A DNA stretch of 11,003 bases from Fidelibacterota bacterium UBA1134 (GCA_002311975.1 DCAL01000068.1:25855-36857); one strand, 5' to 3'; positions 1-7,418 are shown, counted from the first letter of the stretch. The notes: generated from the sequence alone by a model not told the origin. A program made the numbers and translations.

Positions 1-1
1 A

Positions 2-640
2 ATGAATACCCGCCTGCAGGTAGAGCATCCCGTCACGGAAATGATCAGCGGAATTGATCTGGTAAGGGAGCAGATCTCTATCGCTCAGGGGAATCAACTG
101 ACTTTGTCTGAAGAGAGCGAAGTGAACGGCCACGCCATCGAATGCCGCATCTATGCAGAGGACGGTTTCAACCGTTTTATCCCCAGCATCGGAACTGTCG
201 CGGGGTTAGATGTTCCGGGCGGACCGGGCGTCCGATTCGACCACGCCATTCGGCTGGGACAGGAGATTACGCCCCACTACGATTCCCTCCTGGGAAAACT
301 GATCGCGTGGGACGAAGACCGCACCAGCGCCATTGAAAGAATGAAACGAGCCCTTTCCGAGTGCCGCATTGTGGGCATAGATACCACACTCCCCTTTTGT
401 CACGCTGTGCTCAGCCACCCCGGTTTTGCCAGCGGTGACTATAATACAAAACTCATCAGGGACGAAATAGAAGCATTGCAGAAAATCAGTTCCGAGGATG
501 CCGCCACCTATCGACATCCAGTCTCGTACATGACCGCCATCCACTCATCTCACAAGCTGTCGGCACCTTCGTCCAACGGCGAAACTACCGAAGAGCGGTC
601 GATCTGGAAACGGGAGGGACGGAAGGACGCTTTTAGGTGA
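2..640 (+). CDS. Biotin carboxylase subunit (acetyl/propionyl-CoA carboxylase alpha type), 5'-truncated by window edge
   Basis: This is the C-terminal part of an ATP-grasp biotin carboxylase, which carboxylates the biotin on a carrier protein using ATP and bicarbonate. The visible 212 residues open inside the catalytic core. The block MNTRLQVEHPVTE (residues 1-13) carries the Asn, Arg, Gln-Val-Glu residues of the active site (E. coli AccC N290, R292, Q294-E296). The segment GVRFDHAIR (76-84) holds the Arg equivalent to AccC R338, and PHYDSLLGKLI follows at 91-101. About 285 N-terminal residues should lie to the left, so the ATG at position 2 is an internal Met, not the start. The protein ends after the carboxylase domain and has no fused biotinyl domain; the carrier is the next gene, whose GTG start overlaps this stop (GTGA, 637-640). 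The mutase downstream points to propionyl-CoA as substrate, but that is inferred from context. The acetyl-CoA role cannot be excluded. Confidence 0.93.
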   Translation: MNTRLQVEHPVTEMISGIDLVREQISIAQGNQLTLSEESEVNGHAIECRIYAEDGFNRFIPSIGTVAGLDVPGGPGVRFDHAIRLGQEITPHYDSLLGKLIAWDEDRTSAIERMKRALSECRIVGIDTTLPFCHAVLSHPGFASGDYNTKLIRDEIEALQKISSEDAATYRHPVSYMTAIHSSHKLSAPSSNGETTEERSIWKREGRKDAFR

Positions 641-1161
641 TATTCAAGACTATTATTGACGGTGAAGAACTGACCTTCACTACGCAGACAAACGGACAGA
701 AGATGCGCGTTACCACCGCAAACAGCACGACCGATATAGACGTCTCGCCGCTGAGCACCAACGCATATTCGCTGCTGATTAACGGTAATTCCCACTATAT
801 TTGCATCACCGAAAATTCCGGTATGTACAAAGTGATAATAGATTATCACACAATAGGGGTCGATCTCAAGGACGAAACTGAACTGGTTCTGGAAAGAATA
901 GGTATGGTGGACAGTGCAAGACAACACCAAGGAGAGATACGGGTCCCCATCCCGGGACTGGTATCGCGCATCCACGTCTCGCAAGGAGACAAGATAGAGC
1001 TCGGCGATAAGCTTCTGATCCTGGAAGCTATGAAAATGGGGAATGAGATTGATTCTCCGGTCTCAGGCGTGGTTGAAGAGGTTGCCGTATCTGCCGGCCA
1101 ATCCGTAGAAAAGGAGACTCTTCTTATGAACATTCAACCGGATAATCATGAGCACCGGTAA
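637..1161 (+). CDS. Biotin carboxyl carrier protein (biotinyl-domain subunit)
   Basis: This 174-residue carrier moves carboxybiotin between the carboxylase and carboxyltransferase active sites. The C-terminal lipoyl/biotinyl domain spans roughly residues 98-167. It has the biotinylation motif EAMKMGNEI with the target lysine at K133, and a PxPG-type strand (VPIPG, 103-107) at its start. The usual motif is AMKME or AMKMM, so the Gly after the second Met is a mild variant. Residues 1-95 are a beta-rich region that may act as the docking (BT-like) domain found in propionyl-CoA carboxylase alpha chains; this is inference. The start is a GTG overlapping the previous stop by four bases, with AAGGA nine bases upstream, which suggests translational coupling. 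The stop overlaps the next gene by 14 bases. The biotin ligase three genes downstream is the likely modifying enzyme. Confidence 0.92.
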   Translation: MIFKTIIDGEELTFTTQTNGQKMRVTTANSTTDIDVSPLSTNAYSLLINGNSHYICITENSGMYKVIIDYHTIGVDLKDETELVLERIGMVDSARQHQGEIRVPIPGLVSRIHVSQGDKIELGDKLLILEAMKMGNEIDSPVSGVVEEVAVSAGQSVEKETLLMNIQPDNHEHR

Positions 1162-1900
1162 ACGAATATTGTGGGGCGGCCTCGGATGGGTTCTGGCAGG
1201 GCCCATCGGCGCCATCATCGGCTTTTCGCTGGCATCGCTATCAGACGACCGTCAGCCCGGAGCCGGCTACCGCTCTCAGTTCGGTATCGGCAGAGATTCA
1301 CCTAAATATCCCAGGACGAAACCCGGTGATTTTGCTGTATCACTGCTGGTTCTCTTTGCCCATGTCATGAAAGCTGACAAGAAAATGCTCAAGTCTGAGC
1401 TGGAGTATATAAAACAATTCCTGAACGGCAATTTTGGCGCTGAGAATTCACGGGATTTGATGGTAATGTTCAGGGACATCCTGAAGCAGGATTACTCCAT
1501 TCCGACAATCTGCCGCCAAGTGAAAAGGCATATGGACCATCCGAGCCGGCTGGAACTCGTGCACGTACTTTTTGGTCTCTCTCAGGCTGATGGTGAAATT
1601 CACCCTCTGGAGGTAGAGGAGATCCGGAAGATCTCGAACTACCTCGGTGTTTCCCAAGCCGATTACGATTCCATCAAAGCGATGTTCCTGAAGGATGCTA
1701 CAGCCTCCTACACGGTGCTCGAGGTATCCCCGCAAGCATCTGACCAAGAGATTAAGAGAGCTTACCGGCGCATGGCCGGCAAGTTCCATCCCGATAAGGT
1801 GCATCACCTGGGAGAAGATTTTCAGGAACTGGCGGAGGAGAAATTCAAAGCCATTAACCAAGCATATCAAGAAATAAAAGGTGAAAGAAAGTTCACCTAA
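1148..1900 (+). CDS. Membrane-anchored TerB/J-domain (DjlA-like) co-chaperone
   Basis: This 250-residue protein has the three-part DjlA-like layout. A Gly-rich hydrophobic segment (about residues 8-31) probably anchors it in the inner membrane. A helical TerB-like domain runs from about 60 to 180, with acidic residues in SQADGEIHPLE (145-155). A C-terminal J domain (about 187-245) carries the HPD signature at 214-216 in KFHPDK. J-domain proteins stimulate the ATPase of DnaK-type Hsp70s, and the HPD tripeptide is the essential contact. The ATG lies inside the carrier-protein gene (14-base overlap) and the 3' end overlaps the mutase GTG start by 20 bases, so it is locked into the propionyl-CoA operon. 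Its client is unknown. A link to folding or assembly of the carboxylase or mutase is suggested only by position. The family call is firm and the role is open. Confidence 0.85.
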   Translation: MSTGKRILWGGLGWVLAGPIGAIIGFSLASLSDDRQPGAGYRSQFGIGRDSPKYPRTKPGDFAVSLLVLFAHVMKADKKMLKSELEYIKQFLNGNFGAENSRDLMVMFRDILKQDYSIPTICRQVKRHMDHPSRLELVHVLFGLSQADGEIHPLEVEEIRKISNYLGVSQADYDSIKAMFLKDATASYTVLEVSPQASDQEIKRAYRRMAGKFHPDKVHHLGEDFQELAEEKFKAINQAYQEIKGERKFT

Positions 1901-3404
1901 TTTCACTCAGATGGCGGACGAAAAACCCGGCCAATACCCCTTCACACGGGGCATCTATCCCGACATGTACAAAGAGCGTCTCTGGACGATGCGGCAGTAC
2001 GCCGGATTCACCTCAGCAAAGGAATCTAACGAGCGCTACAAATTTCTGCTTGACCAGGGCGTGACGGGCCTGTCGGTGGCGTTCGACCTCCCGACACAGA
2101 TGGGGTACGATTCCGATCACGTAATGGCGGAAGGAGAAGTCGGCCGCGTGGGCGTTCCCGTCTCGACTCTTGATGATATGCGAACGCTCCTCAAGGATAT
2201 CCCACTGGATCAGGTTTCAGTATCCATGACCATCAACGCCACGGCTGCTATTCTACTGGCATTCTATCTGGCGGCAGCCGAAGAGAACGGTGTTCCATTT
2301 GAGAAACTTCGCGGTACACTCCAGAACGATGTGCTTAAAGAATACATCGCCAGAGGGACGCACATCTTTCCGCCGCAAGCTTCTCTCCGAATCGTAACAG
2401 ATATTTTTGAGTTCTGCCACCGTACGGTTCTCAAGTGGAACACCATCTCTATTTCGGGATATCACATTCGCGAAGCAGGCTCTACCGCTGCCCAGGAGCT
2501 TGCATTCACGTTCGCCAACGGCATCGCCTACGTCCAGGCCGTCCTCCATCGCGGACTGAAGGTGGACGACTTCGCACCGCGCCTCTCGTTTTTCTTCAAC
2601 GCCCACATTGATTTCTTTGAAGAGATCGCAAAGTTCCGCGCCGCCAGACGCCTGTGGGCTAAAATAATGAAAGAGCGCTTCGGCGCCAAAAATCCCAAAT
2701 CGATGATGTGCCGCTTCCACGTTCAGACGGCCGGGTCGTCTCTGACTGCGCAACAGTTGGACAACAACGTGGTGAGGACTGCCGTGGAAGCCTTGGCGGC
2801 GGTTCTCGGCGGTACGCAGTCGCTTCATACCAATGCGCGGGACGAGGCTCTGGCTCTGCCGACGGAAGATTCGGTTCAACTGGCTCTACGGACGCAACAG
2901 CTGATCGCTTACGAGACCGGTGTCACTGAGACCATCGACCCTCTGGGCGGCTCTTACTACGTGGAAAGTCTTACCGCGCACCTCGAAGAGGAGGCGGCAA
3001 AGCTCATCGAAAGAATTGACGATCTGGGCGGGGCCGTTCCAGCCATCGAGGAAGGGTTCATCCAGAACGAGATCGGACGCAGTGCCTATGAATATCAGAG
3101 GCGTATTGATGGGGTCAGACGGAGCGTCATCGGCGTCAATAGGTTTACGGCCCATGATTCAGAAATCCCGGCGACTCTCTCCATCGATGCCGAAGCCGTC
3201 GCATCACAGGTGAACAGGACGAATGCTTTCAAGTCTGACCGAAATGATGACAATCTGCGAACCACTCGGCAAGCTCTGCAAGAAGCCGCAAAGAGTGATG
3301 ACAATCTGATGCCTCACATCATACGCACGGCAAAAAGCGGCGCTACTCTCGGAGAGATTTCCGACACGCTGCGGCAGGTCTTCGGCGAATACGATCTCCC
3401 CTGA
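1881..3404 (+). CDS. Methylmalonyl-CoA mutase, catalytic (large) chain without B12-binding domain
   Basis: This chain is the TIM-barrel substrate-binding part of an adenosylcobalamin-dependent mutase that interconverts methylmalonyl-CoA and succinyl-CoA. Family landmarks include YPFTRGIYP (19-27), TMRQYAGF (36-43), SVAFDLPTQMGYDSDH, ISISGYHIREAG, FAPRLSFFFNAH, GGTQSLHTN and IDPLGGSYYVE. Tyr40 in RQYAGF matches the methylmalonyl-CoA type (Tyr89 in Propionibacterium), whereas 2-hydroxyisobutyryl-CoA mutase has Ile and isobutyryl-CoA mutase has Phe there. Ala rather than Asp in SVAFD also argues against the hydroxyisobutyryl type. At 507 residues it ends at the barrel's C-terminus (VFGEYDLP), so a separate cobalamin-binding subunit is required and is not in the window. 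The N-terminus is short: Tyr40 replaces Tyr89, and an in-frame TAA at 1875-1877 rules out an earlier start. GTG at 1881 is used here; ATG at 1911 is possible, and neither has a clear ribosome-binding site. The next gene starts two bases after this stop. Confidence 0.93.
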   Translation: MKESSPNFTQMADEKPGQYPFTRGIYPDMYKERLWTMRQYAGFTSAKESNERYKFLLDQGVTGLSVAFDLPTQMGYDSDHVMAEGEVGRVGVPVSTLDDMRTLLKDIPLDQVSVSMTINATAAILLAFYLAAAEENGVPFEKLRGTLQNDVLKEYIARGTHIFPPQASLRIVTDIFEFCHRTVLKWNTISISGYHIREAGSTAAQELAFTFANGIAYVQAVLHRGLKVDDFAPRLSFFFNAHIDFFEEIAKFRAARRLWAKIMKERFGAKNPKSMMCRFHVQTAGSSLTAQQLDNNVVRTAVEALAAVLGGTQSLHTNARDEALALPTEDSVQLALRTQQLIAYETGVTETIDPLGGSYYVESLTAHLEEEAAKLIERIDDLGGAVPAIEEGFIQNEIGRSAYEYQRRIDGVRRSVIGVNRFTAHDSEIPATLSIDAEAVASQVNRTNAFKSDRNDDNLRTTRQALQEAAKSDDNLMPHIIRTAKSGATLGEISDTLRQVFGEYDLP

Positions 3405-3406
3405 CC

Positions 3407-4186
3407 GTGATCTTTACACAGCTAATCCAGGCTAACCTCCAGACGGTGAAACTGGGCAAGGATATTGAGTACTACGCCCTGCTTGAATCCACTAATGCAG
3501 AGGCGATGGAACTCATTGATGCGGGCGAAGGTGAAGAGGGAACCGTGGTCGTCACAGACCGGCAGACAGCCGGAAAAGGGAGACTTGGGCGGGAGTGGTT
3601 CTCGGCGCCGGGGAAAGGGCTGACCTTTTCCGTCATTCTCGAACCGGCCACAAAGGCATCCGAGTCAGGACTGCTCTCCCTTGCGGCGGGTCTTGCCGCG
3701 GCGGAGGCGCTGGAACGATTTGATCTGGAGCCCCGTCTGAAGTGGCCCAACGATATTCTCCTTTCCGGAAAGAAGTGCGGCGGGCTGCTGGTGGAGAGCA
3801 AAATTCAAGGCGAGATCATGGCGCATGCTGTCATCGGCGTAGGCGTCAATGTGAACGAGATAGCGGAGGACTTCCCGAAGGATCTGAAGCCGGACGTGAC
3901 GTCCGTGGCGATAGAGAAAGGATCCCCTGTCCAGCGCGAACTTGTGCTGGCGTGGACGCTCAATTCATTGGAGCAGTGGTACGGCCAGATGAGAGAAGGC
4001 GAGACCGAACCGATCATCGACGGCTGGCTTGATCGGTGCTCTCATGTTGGAAGCCCCATCTCCTTTTTGAGAGAAGGGAGGGAGGAGTCAGGAACGTTTC
4101 TTGGAGTTACTCCGTGGGGCGCGGCTGTTATCAAAACTGAGCAAGGGGAGCAGCATCTCTCTGGGGAGGAGATTTCAGTGCTTTAG
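3407..4186 (+). CDS. birA: Biotin-[acetyl-CoA-carboxylase] ligase, catalytic-only BirA
   Basis: This 259-residue enzyme makes biotinyl-5'-AMP and transfers biotin to the carrier-protein lysine. The nucleotide/biotin loop appears as GKGRLGREW (56-64), followed by KWPND (112-116), the KKCGGLLVE segment (122-130, with the conserved lysine) and the IGVGVNVN strand. A small SH3-like C-terminal domain covers about residues 210-259. The protein begins directly with the catalytic domain (STN at 28-30) and lacks the N-terminal winged helix of E. coli BirA, so it should not act as the biotin-operon repressor. The start is a GTG two bases after the mutase stop, with no obvious ribosome-binding site, which is consistent with translational coupling. 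It is the last gene of the plus-strand block, and its substrate is encoded in the same operon. Confidence 0.92.
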   Translation: MIFTQLIQANLQTVKLGKDIEYYALLESTNAEAMELIDAGEGEEGTVVVTDRQTAGKGRLGREWFSAPGKGLTFSVILEPATKASESGLLSLAAGLAAAEALERFDLEPRLKWPNDILLSGKKCGGLLVESKIQGEIMAHAVIGVGVNVNEIAEDFPKDLKPDVTSVAIEKGSPVQRELVLAWTLNSLEQWYGQMREGETEPIIDGWLDRCSHVGSPISFLREGREESGTFLGVTPWGAAVIKTEQGEQHLSGEEISVL

Positions 4187-4224
4187 TGCCTGATATTCTG
4201 CCCTGATCTATTCGGTATCGTTCA

Positions 4225-5346
4225 TCACAGTTTGGCCGCCACCGCCTCAGCCACCTGCAAACTCGTATCACTCCCGCCCATGTCATAGGTCTTCACTTTC
4301 CCCTCAGCGATTACCTCCATCACTGCGTCTTCGAGAGTGGCCGCAGAGTCGACCTCCTCCAGCCACTCCAACATCATCTTCGCGGTAAGAAGCATAGCCA
4401 TGGGATTAACCTTGTACTGGCCGGAATACTTGGGCGCCGAGCCGTGGGTCGGTTCGAAGACGGCGTAGTCATCACCCACGTTGGCGCTGCAGGCAAAACC
4501 GAGACCGCCCACAAGCTGAGCAGCCAGATCAGAAAGAATATCGCCGAACATATTTTCCGCCACGATGACGTCATAGTCCTGAGGATTCTTCACCAGCCAC
4601 ATGCACTGGGCGTCAATGTTGGTCTCCCACAGGGGGATGTCGGGATAGTCCTTGGCCACTTCCCGCGCGGTGCGGAGCATGAGCCCGCCTGTCTCCCGCA
4701 GCACATTGGGCTTATCTACCACCGTCACCGACTTGCGGCCAAACTTCTTCGCGTACTCGAAAGCGCGCTTCACGATATTCTCACATCCCTGTCTTGTCAT
4801 GATTCTGGTGGACACAGCAATGTTCTCCAGGCCAAATTTCTCAAACTTTTTCATCTTGGGATGATTCCGGTCTAGCACGTCGTACACTTCTTGAGGCAGC
4901 GGATAGAATTCTACTCCGCCATACATCCCTTCCGTGTTCTCACGAAAGATGACGATATCGATGTCGTCCCTGTAGTTGAGGGGATTGCCGGCATAGGCTT
5001 TGCACGGGCGGCGGTTGGTGTGGAGATTGAACTCCTGCCGGAGCTGGACGATAGGACTGAAATAGATGAATCCCTTGCTCTGAAGCTCAGGGGTCAACTC
5101 CTTGTCCGCCTCTTCCTTCGGCTTAGACGTAATGGCGCCAAAGAGGGCACAGTCGGTCTCCTTCATCATCGTCTTCGTCCGCTCGGGCAGCGCCTCTCCC
5201 TCAGCTTTCCAGAATCCCCAGCCGATGTCGCCGGGGACGTACTCCGCATCAAAATCTAACATGTCCAATACGAGCCGGGCGCATTCCATGACGTCGTTGC
5301 CGACGCCGTCTCCCGGCAGCCATGCGATGCGATACTTAGCCATCAT
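4225..5346 (-). CDS. Isocitrate/homoisocitrate dehydrogenase family (decarboxylating)
   Basis: A 373-residue beta-decarboxylating dehydrogenase of the isocitrate/isopropylmalate family. Visible landmarks are PGDGVGNDV (11-19), SPIVQLRQEF (97-106), the arginine in RRP (112-114), FRENTEGMYGGVEF (134-147), DKPNVLRETGG, AENMFGDILSDL (263-274, metal-binding Asp residues) and EPTHGSAPKY (298-307). Cofactor-site residues K306, Y307 and V313 match the NADP-type residues K344, Y345 and V351 of E. coli Icd, and Tyr354 fits Y391. The position of R395 is Gly, so the cofactor is uncertain. The RENTE motif fits isocitrate or homoisocitrate rather than isopropylmalate. The gene lies 83 bases downstream of an aconitase-family gene on the same strand, which supports consecutive reactions. 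Two ATGs are adjacent: the second (at 5343) sits seven bases from the AAGGGAG ribosome-binding site and may be the true start. The substrate depends on whether the neighbour is an aconitase or a homoaconitase. Confidence 0.85.
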   Translation of the reverse strand: MMAKYRIAWLPGDGVGNDVMECARLVLDMLDFDAEYVPGDIGWGFWKAEGEALPERTKTMMKETDCALFGAITSKPKEEADKELTPELQSKGFIYFSPIVQLRQEFNLHTNRRPCKAYAGNPLNYRDDIDIVIFRENTEGMYGGVEFYPLPQEVYDVLDRNHPKMKKFEKFGLENIAVSTRIMTRQGCENIVKRAFEYAKKFGRKSVTVVDKPNVLRETGGLMLRTAREVAKDYPDIPLWETNIDAQCMWLVKNPQDYDVIVAENMFGDILSDLAAQLVGGLGFACSANVGDDYAVFEPTHGSAPKYSGQYKVNPMAMLLTAKMMLEWLEEVDSAATLEDAVMEVIAEGKVKTYDMGGSDTSLQVAEAVAAKL

Positions 5347-5351
5347 GTGTC

Positions 5352-5359
5352 TCCCTTAA
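5352..5359 (-). promoter_or_regulatory. Ribosome-binding site of the dehydrogenase gene
   Basis: Read on the minus strand, AAGGGAG lies four bases before the first ATG and seven before the second. The longer spacing is nearer the usual optimum, so this site favours the second ATG slightly. Confidence 0.6.
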
Positions 5360-5366
5360 GGTAAGT

Positions 5367-5424
5367 GTTGGAGTATCAAGTCCCCCCGCCACGGCGGATT
5401 CCCCCGATAAATCGGGGCTCCAAC
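5367..5424. repeat. Nested inverted-repeat (REP-like) element between the aconitase-family and dehydrogenase genes
   Basis: An outer perfect 7-base inverted repeat, GTTGGAG (5367-5373) and CTCCAAC (5418-5424), encloses two compact hairpins. These are CCGCC-AC-GGCGG (5386-5397) and CCCCGA-TAAA-TCGGGG (5402-5417). The element fills most of the 83-base gap between two co-directional genes. The layout resembles intergenic REP or MITE-like elements. In RNA it could also form a stability or attenuation hairpin between the two messages. There is no T-run after the stem on either strand, so a simple intrinsic terminator is not supported. Only one copy is seen in this window. Confidence 0.6.
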
Positions 5425-5429
5425 AAGTT

Positions 5430-7379
5430 TCATATTCCCTGTTCCAGCTTTTCCTGCACCCAGTTCTCCAATCCACCTGCAATAATGAGTTCCTGAGCTG
5501 TCGCTCCAACCGGATCGATGGCATAGTCTTTCTCCGTTGTATGGATCACCGCCTCCCCAAAATCAATCTGAGCCTCAATCCCCGTCCGCACCGTCAGCTT
5601 CTCCTCTCCAAGAGACTCCTTCAGATCTTGTGACAATTCAGCACACTTGAGTACAAGAAAACCGTTGTTGATGGCATTGCGGGCGTATGTCTGACTGAAA
5701 GAGCCGGCGATCACCAGCCGGACTCCCGCGTACTTCAGCGCCGTGGCCGCCTGCTCCCGCGAACTTCCCGAGCCGAAGCTGAATCCGCCTACCAGAATAT
5801 CTTCATCCCGAACAATCTCCACAAAGCCGGGATCGTAGTTCTCCATGGCAACTTCAGCCTGCTGCGCCGGTGAGAAATCATCAATATAGGTGTACTTCCC
5901 CGGGAAGATGCCGTCTGTGTTCAGATTGTCCTGATGGCAGAATATCAATTCTCCTTCCACCGTGCCGGGAAAATCCTGGAGCAGCTGAATATCGCCCTGG
6001 GACGCCCTCTCCCTCACCGCGGCCGTGATGCTTGTGACGGGCTCACCTGAACCGTAATCGCCCACTCCCGAGATGAAGCCGTTAACGGCGGAAGCAGCCA
6101 CCACCGCCGGCGAGGCCAGATAAGCCTGAGCATTTACCGATCCCATCCGCCCCTTGAAATTCCGGTTCGTGGCGGAGATGCCCACTTCGCCGTCTTCAAG
6201 CAATCCCACGCCGAGACCGATGCACGGGCCGCATCCCGGCGGCAGGGGAATAGCCCCTGAATCCACGAGAGTCTGCCAGTCTCCCCGCTTTTCACTTTTG
6301 GTTTGCACTTCGCTGGACGCTGCCGCGACGTAGAATTCCACGCCGTCAGCCACCTTCCTGCCGCGGACTACTTCCGCCGCCTGAGCGATGTCCTCCACCC
6401 TGCTGTTGACACACGAAACGAGATATGCCTTATTCACTCGGATCTGCTCACGCTCAACATCAACAACACTCCGCATTGTCTTTACGTGATCGGGACCGGA
6501 AACGTGCGGGCGGACAGTGGAGAGATCAAGAGACAGTTCTTTTGCATAGAAGACATCGTCATCGGCGGAGATCAACTCCTTCTCCAGGCTGTCAATTCTC
6601 TCGCGGTTCAAGCGCGGATGAACTTCACTGCCGTCTGAGGCTGAGACAGCGTCGGTTCTCCTCAGGAGCCATTCGATGGTAACGCTGTCAGCAGGAAAAA
6701 GACCGGCAAGGGCGCCCCACTCGGTGGTCATGTTAGCGATGGTGAGGCGATCATCCAGCGACAGATGCGCCACACCGCTCCCGGCGAACTCCACGGCGTG
6801 GTTCAACACTTCATCTTTGTTGAAGACGCCGCAAAGAGTTATGATGACATCCTTCCCAGGAACACCCTTCTGAAGCTTTCCCGTAAGCGTCACCTTGGCC
6901 ACCGGAGGAATCTGCCACCACGTCTGCCCCGTGGCCCAGATGGCGGCGGCGTCTGTGCGAACGACGGGAGTTCCCAGACAGCCGAGCCCGCCGTACATAT
7001 TGGAGTGGCTGTCGGACGCAACCACCATGGTGCCGGGCCAAGCGTAGCCTTCCTCACAGATAATCTGATGCCCGATGCCGCGTCCCGCCGGATAGAAATC
7101 TACACCCATTCTCCTGGCAAACGCCTCGATGTTGCGGTACTTCTCCAAGTTCTTCTCGCTCTTGTCCTGGATATTGTGGTCGAGAGTAAAGACGGGCTGG
7201 TGGAGGTCCGCCATTTCGGTGGCGCCGATGGCGCTGAACTTCATCATGACAGCGCCGGTATTGTCGTGAGTCATAACATAGGCAGGGTGAATGAAAAGAT
7301 AATCGCCGCTTTGAACCTGCTGATCAGACTTGAGTCCAACCGCAAAACGTTGCGCTATTTTCTCAATCAGATTCTGCAT
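5430..7379 (-). CDS. Aconitase-family hydratase of the Lys4 (homoaconitase-like) type
   Basis: A 649-residue single-chain 4Fe-4S hydro-lyase. The cluster cysteines are C323 (in SCVNSR), C383 and C386 (in GCGPCIG). Catalytic blocks include LDH (66-68), SDSH (122-125), NRNFKGR (405-411) and GSSREQAA (538-545). It is shorter than AcnA (about 750-900 residues). It keeps a swivel domain on the same chain, unlike the two-subunit LeuC/LeuD enzymes. From memory, segments such as YPAGRGIGHQI (96-106), RTDAAAIWATG (141-151) and TWWQIPP (153-159) closely resemble fungal homoaconitase Lys4. YARNAINNGFLVL (565-577) is of the LeuD/Lys4 type rather than the aconitase type. Either it works as the TCA aconitase of this organism or it hydrates homoaconitate; the downstream dehydrogenase fits both. 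Val324 replaces the common Thr in SCTNS. The ATG has GAGG four bases upstream and lies 39 bases after radC. Confidence 0.88.
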   Translation of the reverse strand: MQNLIEKIAQRFAVGLKSDQQVQSGDYLFIHPAYVMTHDNTGAVMMKFSAIGATEMADLHQPVFTLDHNIQDKSEKNLEKYRNIEAFARRMGVDFYPAGRGIGHQIICEEGYAWPGTMVVASDSHSNMYGGLGCLGTPVVRTDAAAIWATGQTWWQIPPVAKVTLTGKLQKGVPGKDVIITLCGVFNKDEVLNHAVEFAGSGVAHLSLDDRLTIANMTTEWGALAGLFPADSVTIEWLLRRTDAVSASDGSEVHPRLNRERIDSLEKELISADDDVFYAKELSLDLSTVRPHVSGPDHVKTMRSVVDVEREQIRVNKAYLVSCVNSRVEDIAQAAEVVRGRKVADGVEFYVAAASSEVQTKSEKRGDWQTLVDSGAIPLPPGCGPCIGLGVGLLEDGEVGISATNRNFKGRMGSVNAQAYLASPAVVAASAVNGFISGVGDYGSGEPVTSITAAVRERASQGDIQLLQDFPGTVEGELIFCHQDNLNTDGIFPGKYTYIDDFSPAQQAEVAMENYDPGFVEIVRDEDILVGGFSFGSGSSREQAATALKYAGVRLVIAGSFSQTYARNAINNGFLVLKCAELSQDLKESLGEEKLTVRTGIEAQIDFGEAVIHTTEKDYAIDPVGATAQELIIAGGLENWVQEKLEQGI

Positions 7380-7418
7380 TATGCCTCGGATCAGAGAGCG
7401 AAATTACCTCAAACTGTT

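Noticed and set aside
1148..1900. Tellurite-resistance function for the TerB-like domain
   Set aside because: The TerB-type domain together with an N-terminal anchor and a C-terminal J domain is the DjlA layout, and no other ter genes are present.
2253..2879. A 208-residue minus-strand open frame inside the mutase gene
   Set aside because: It lies wholly within a conserved mutase reading frame and has no domain signal.
4187..4224. Possible bidirectional terminator between the converging birA and dehydrogenase genes
   Set aside because: I could not find a stable stem followed by a T-run on either strand in this short gap.
5402..5417. Intrinsic terminator after the aconitase-family gene
   Set aside because: The hairpin is strong but has no adjacent T-tract on the transcribed strand, so it is reported only as part of a repeat-like structure.
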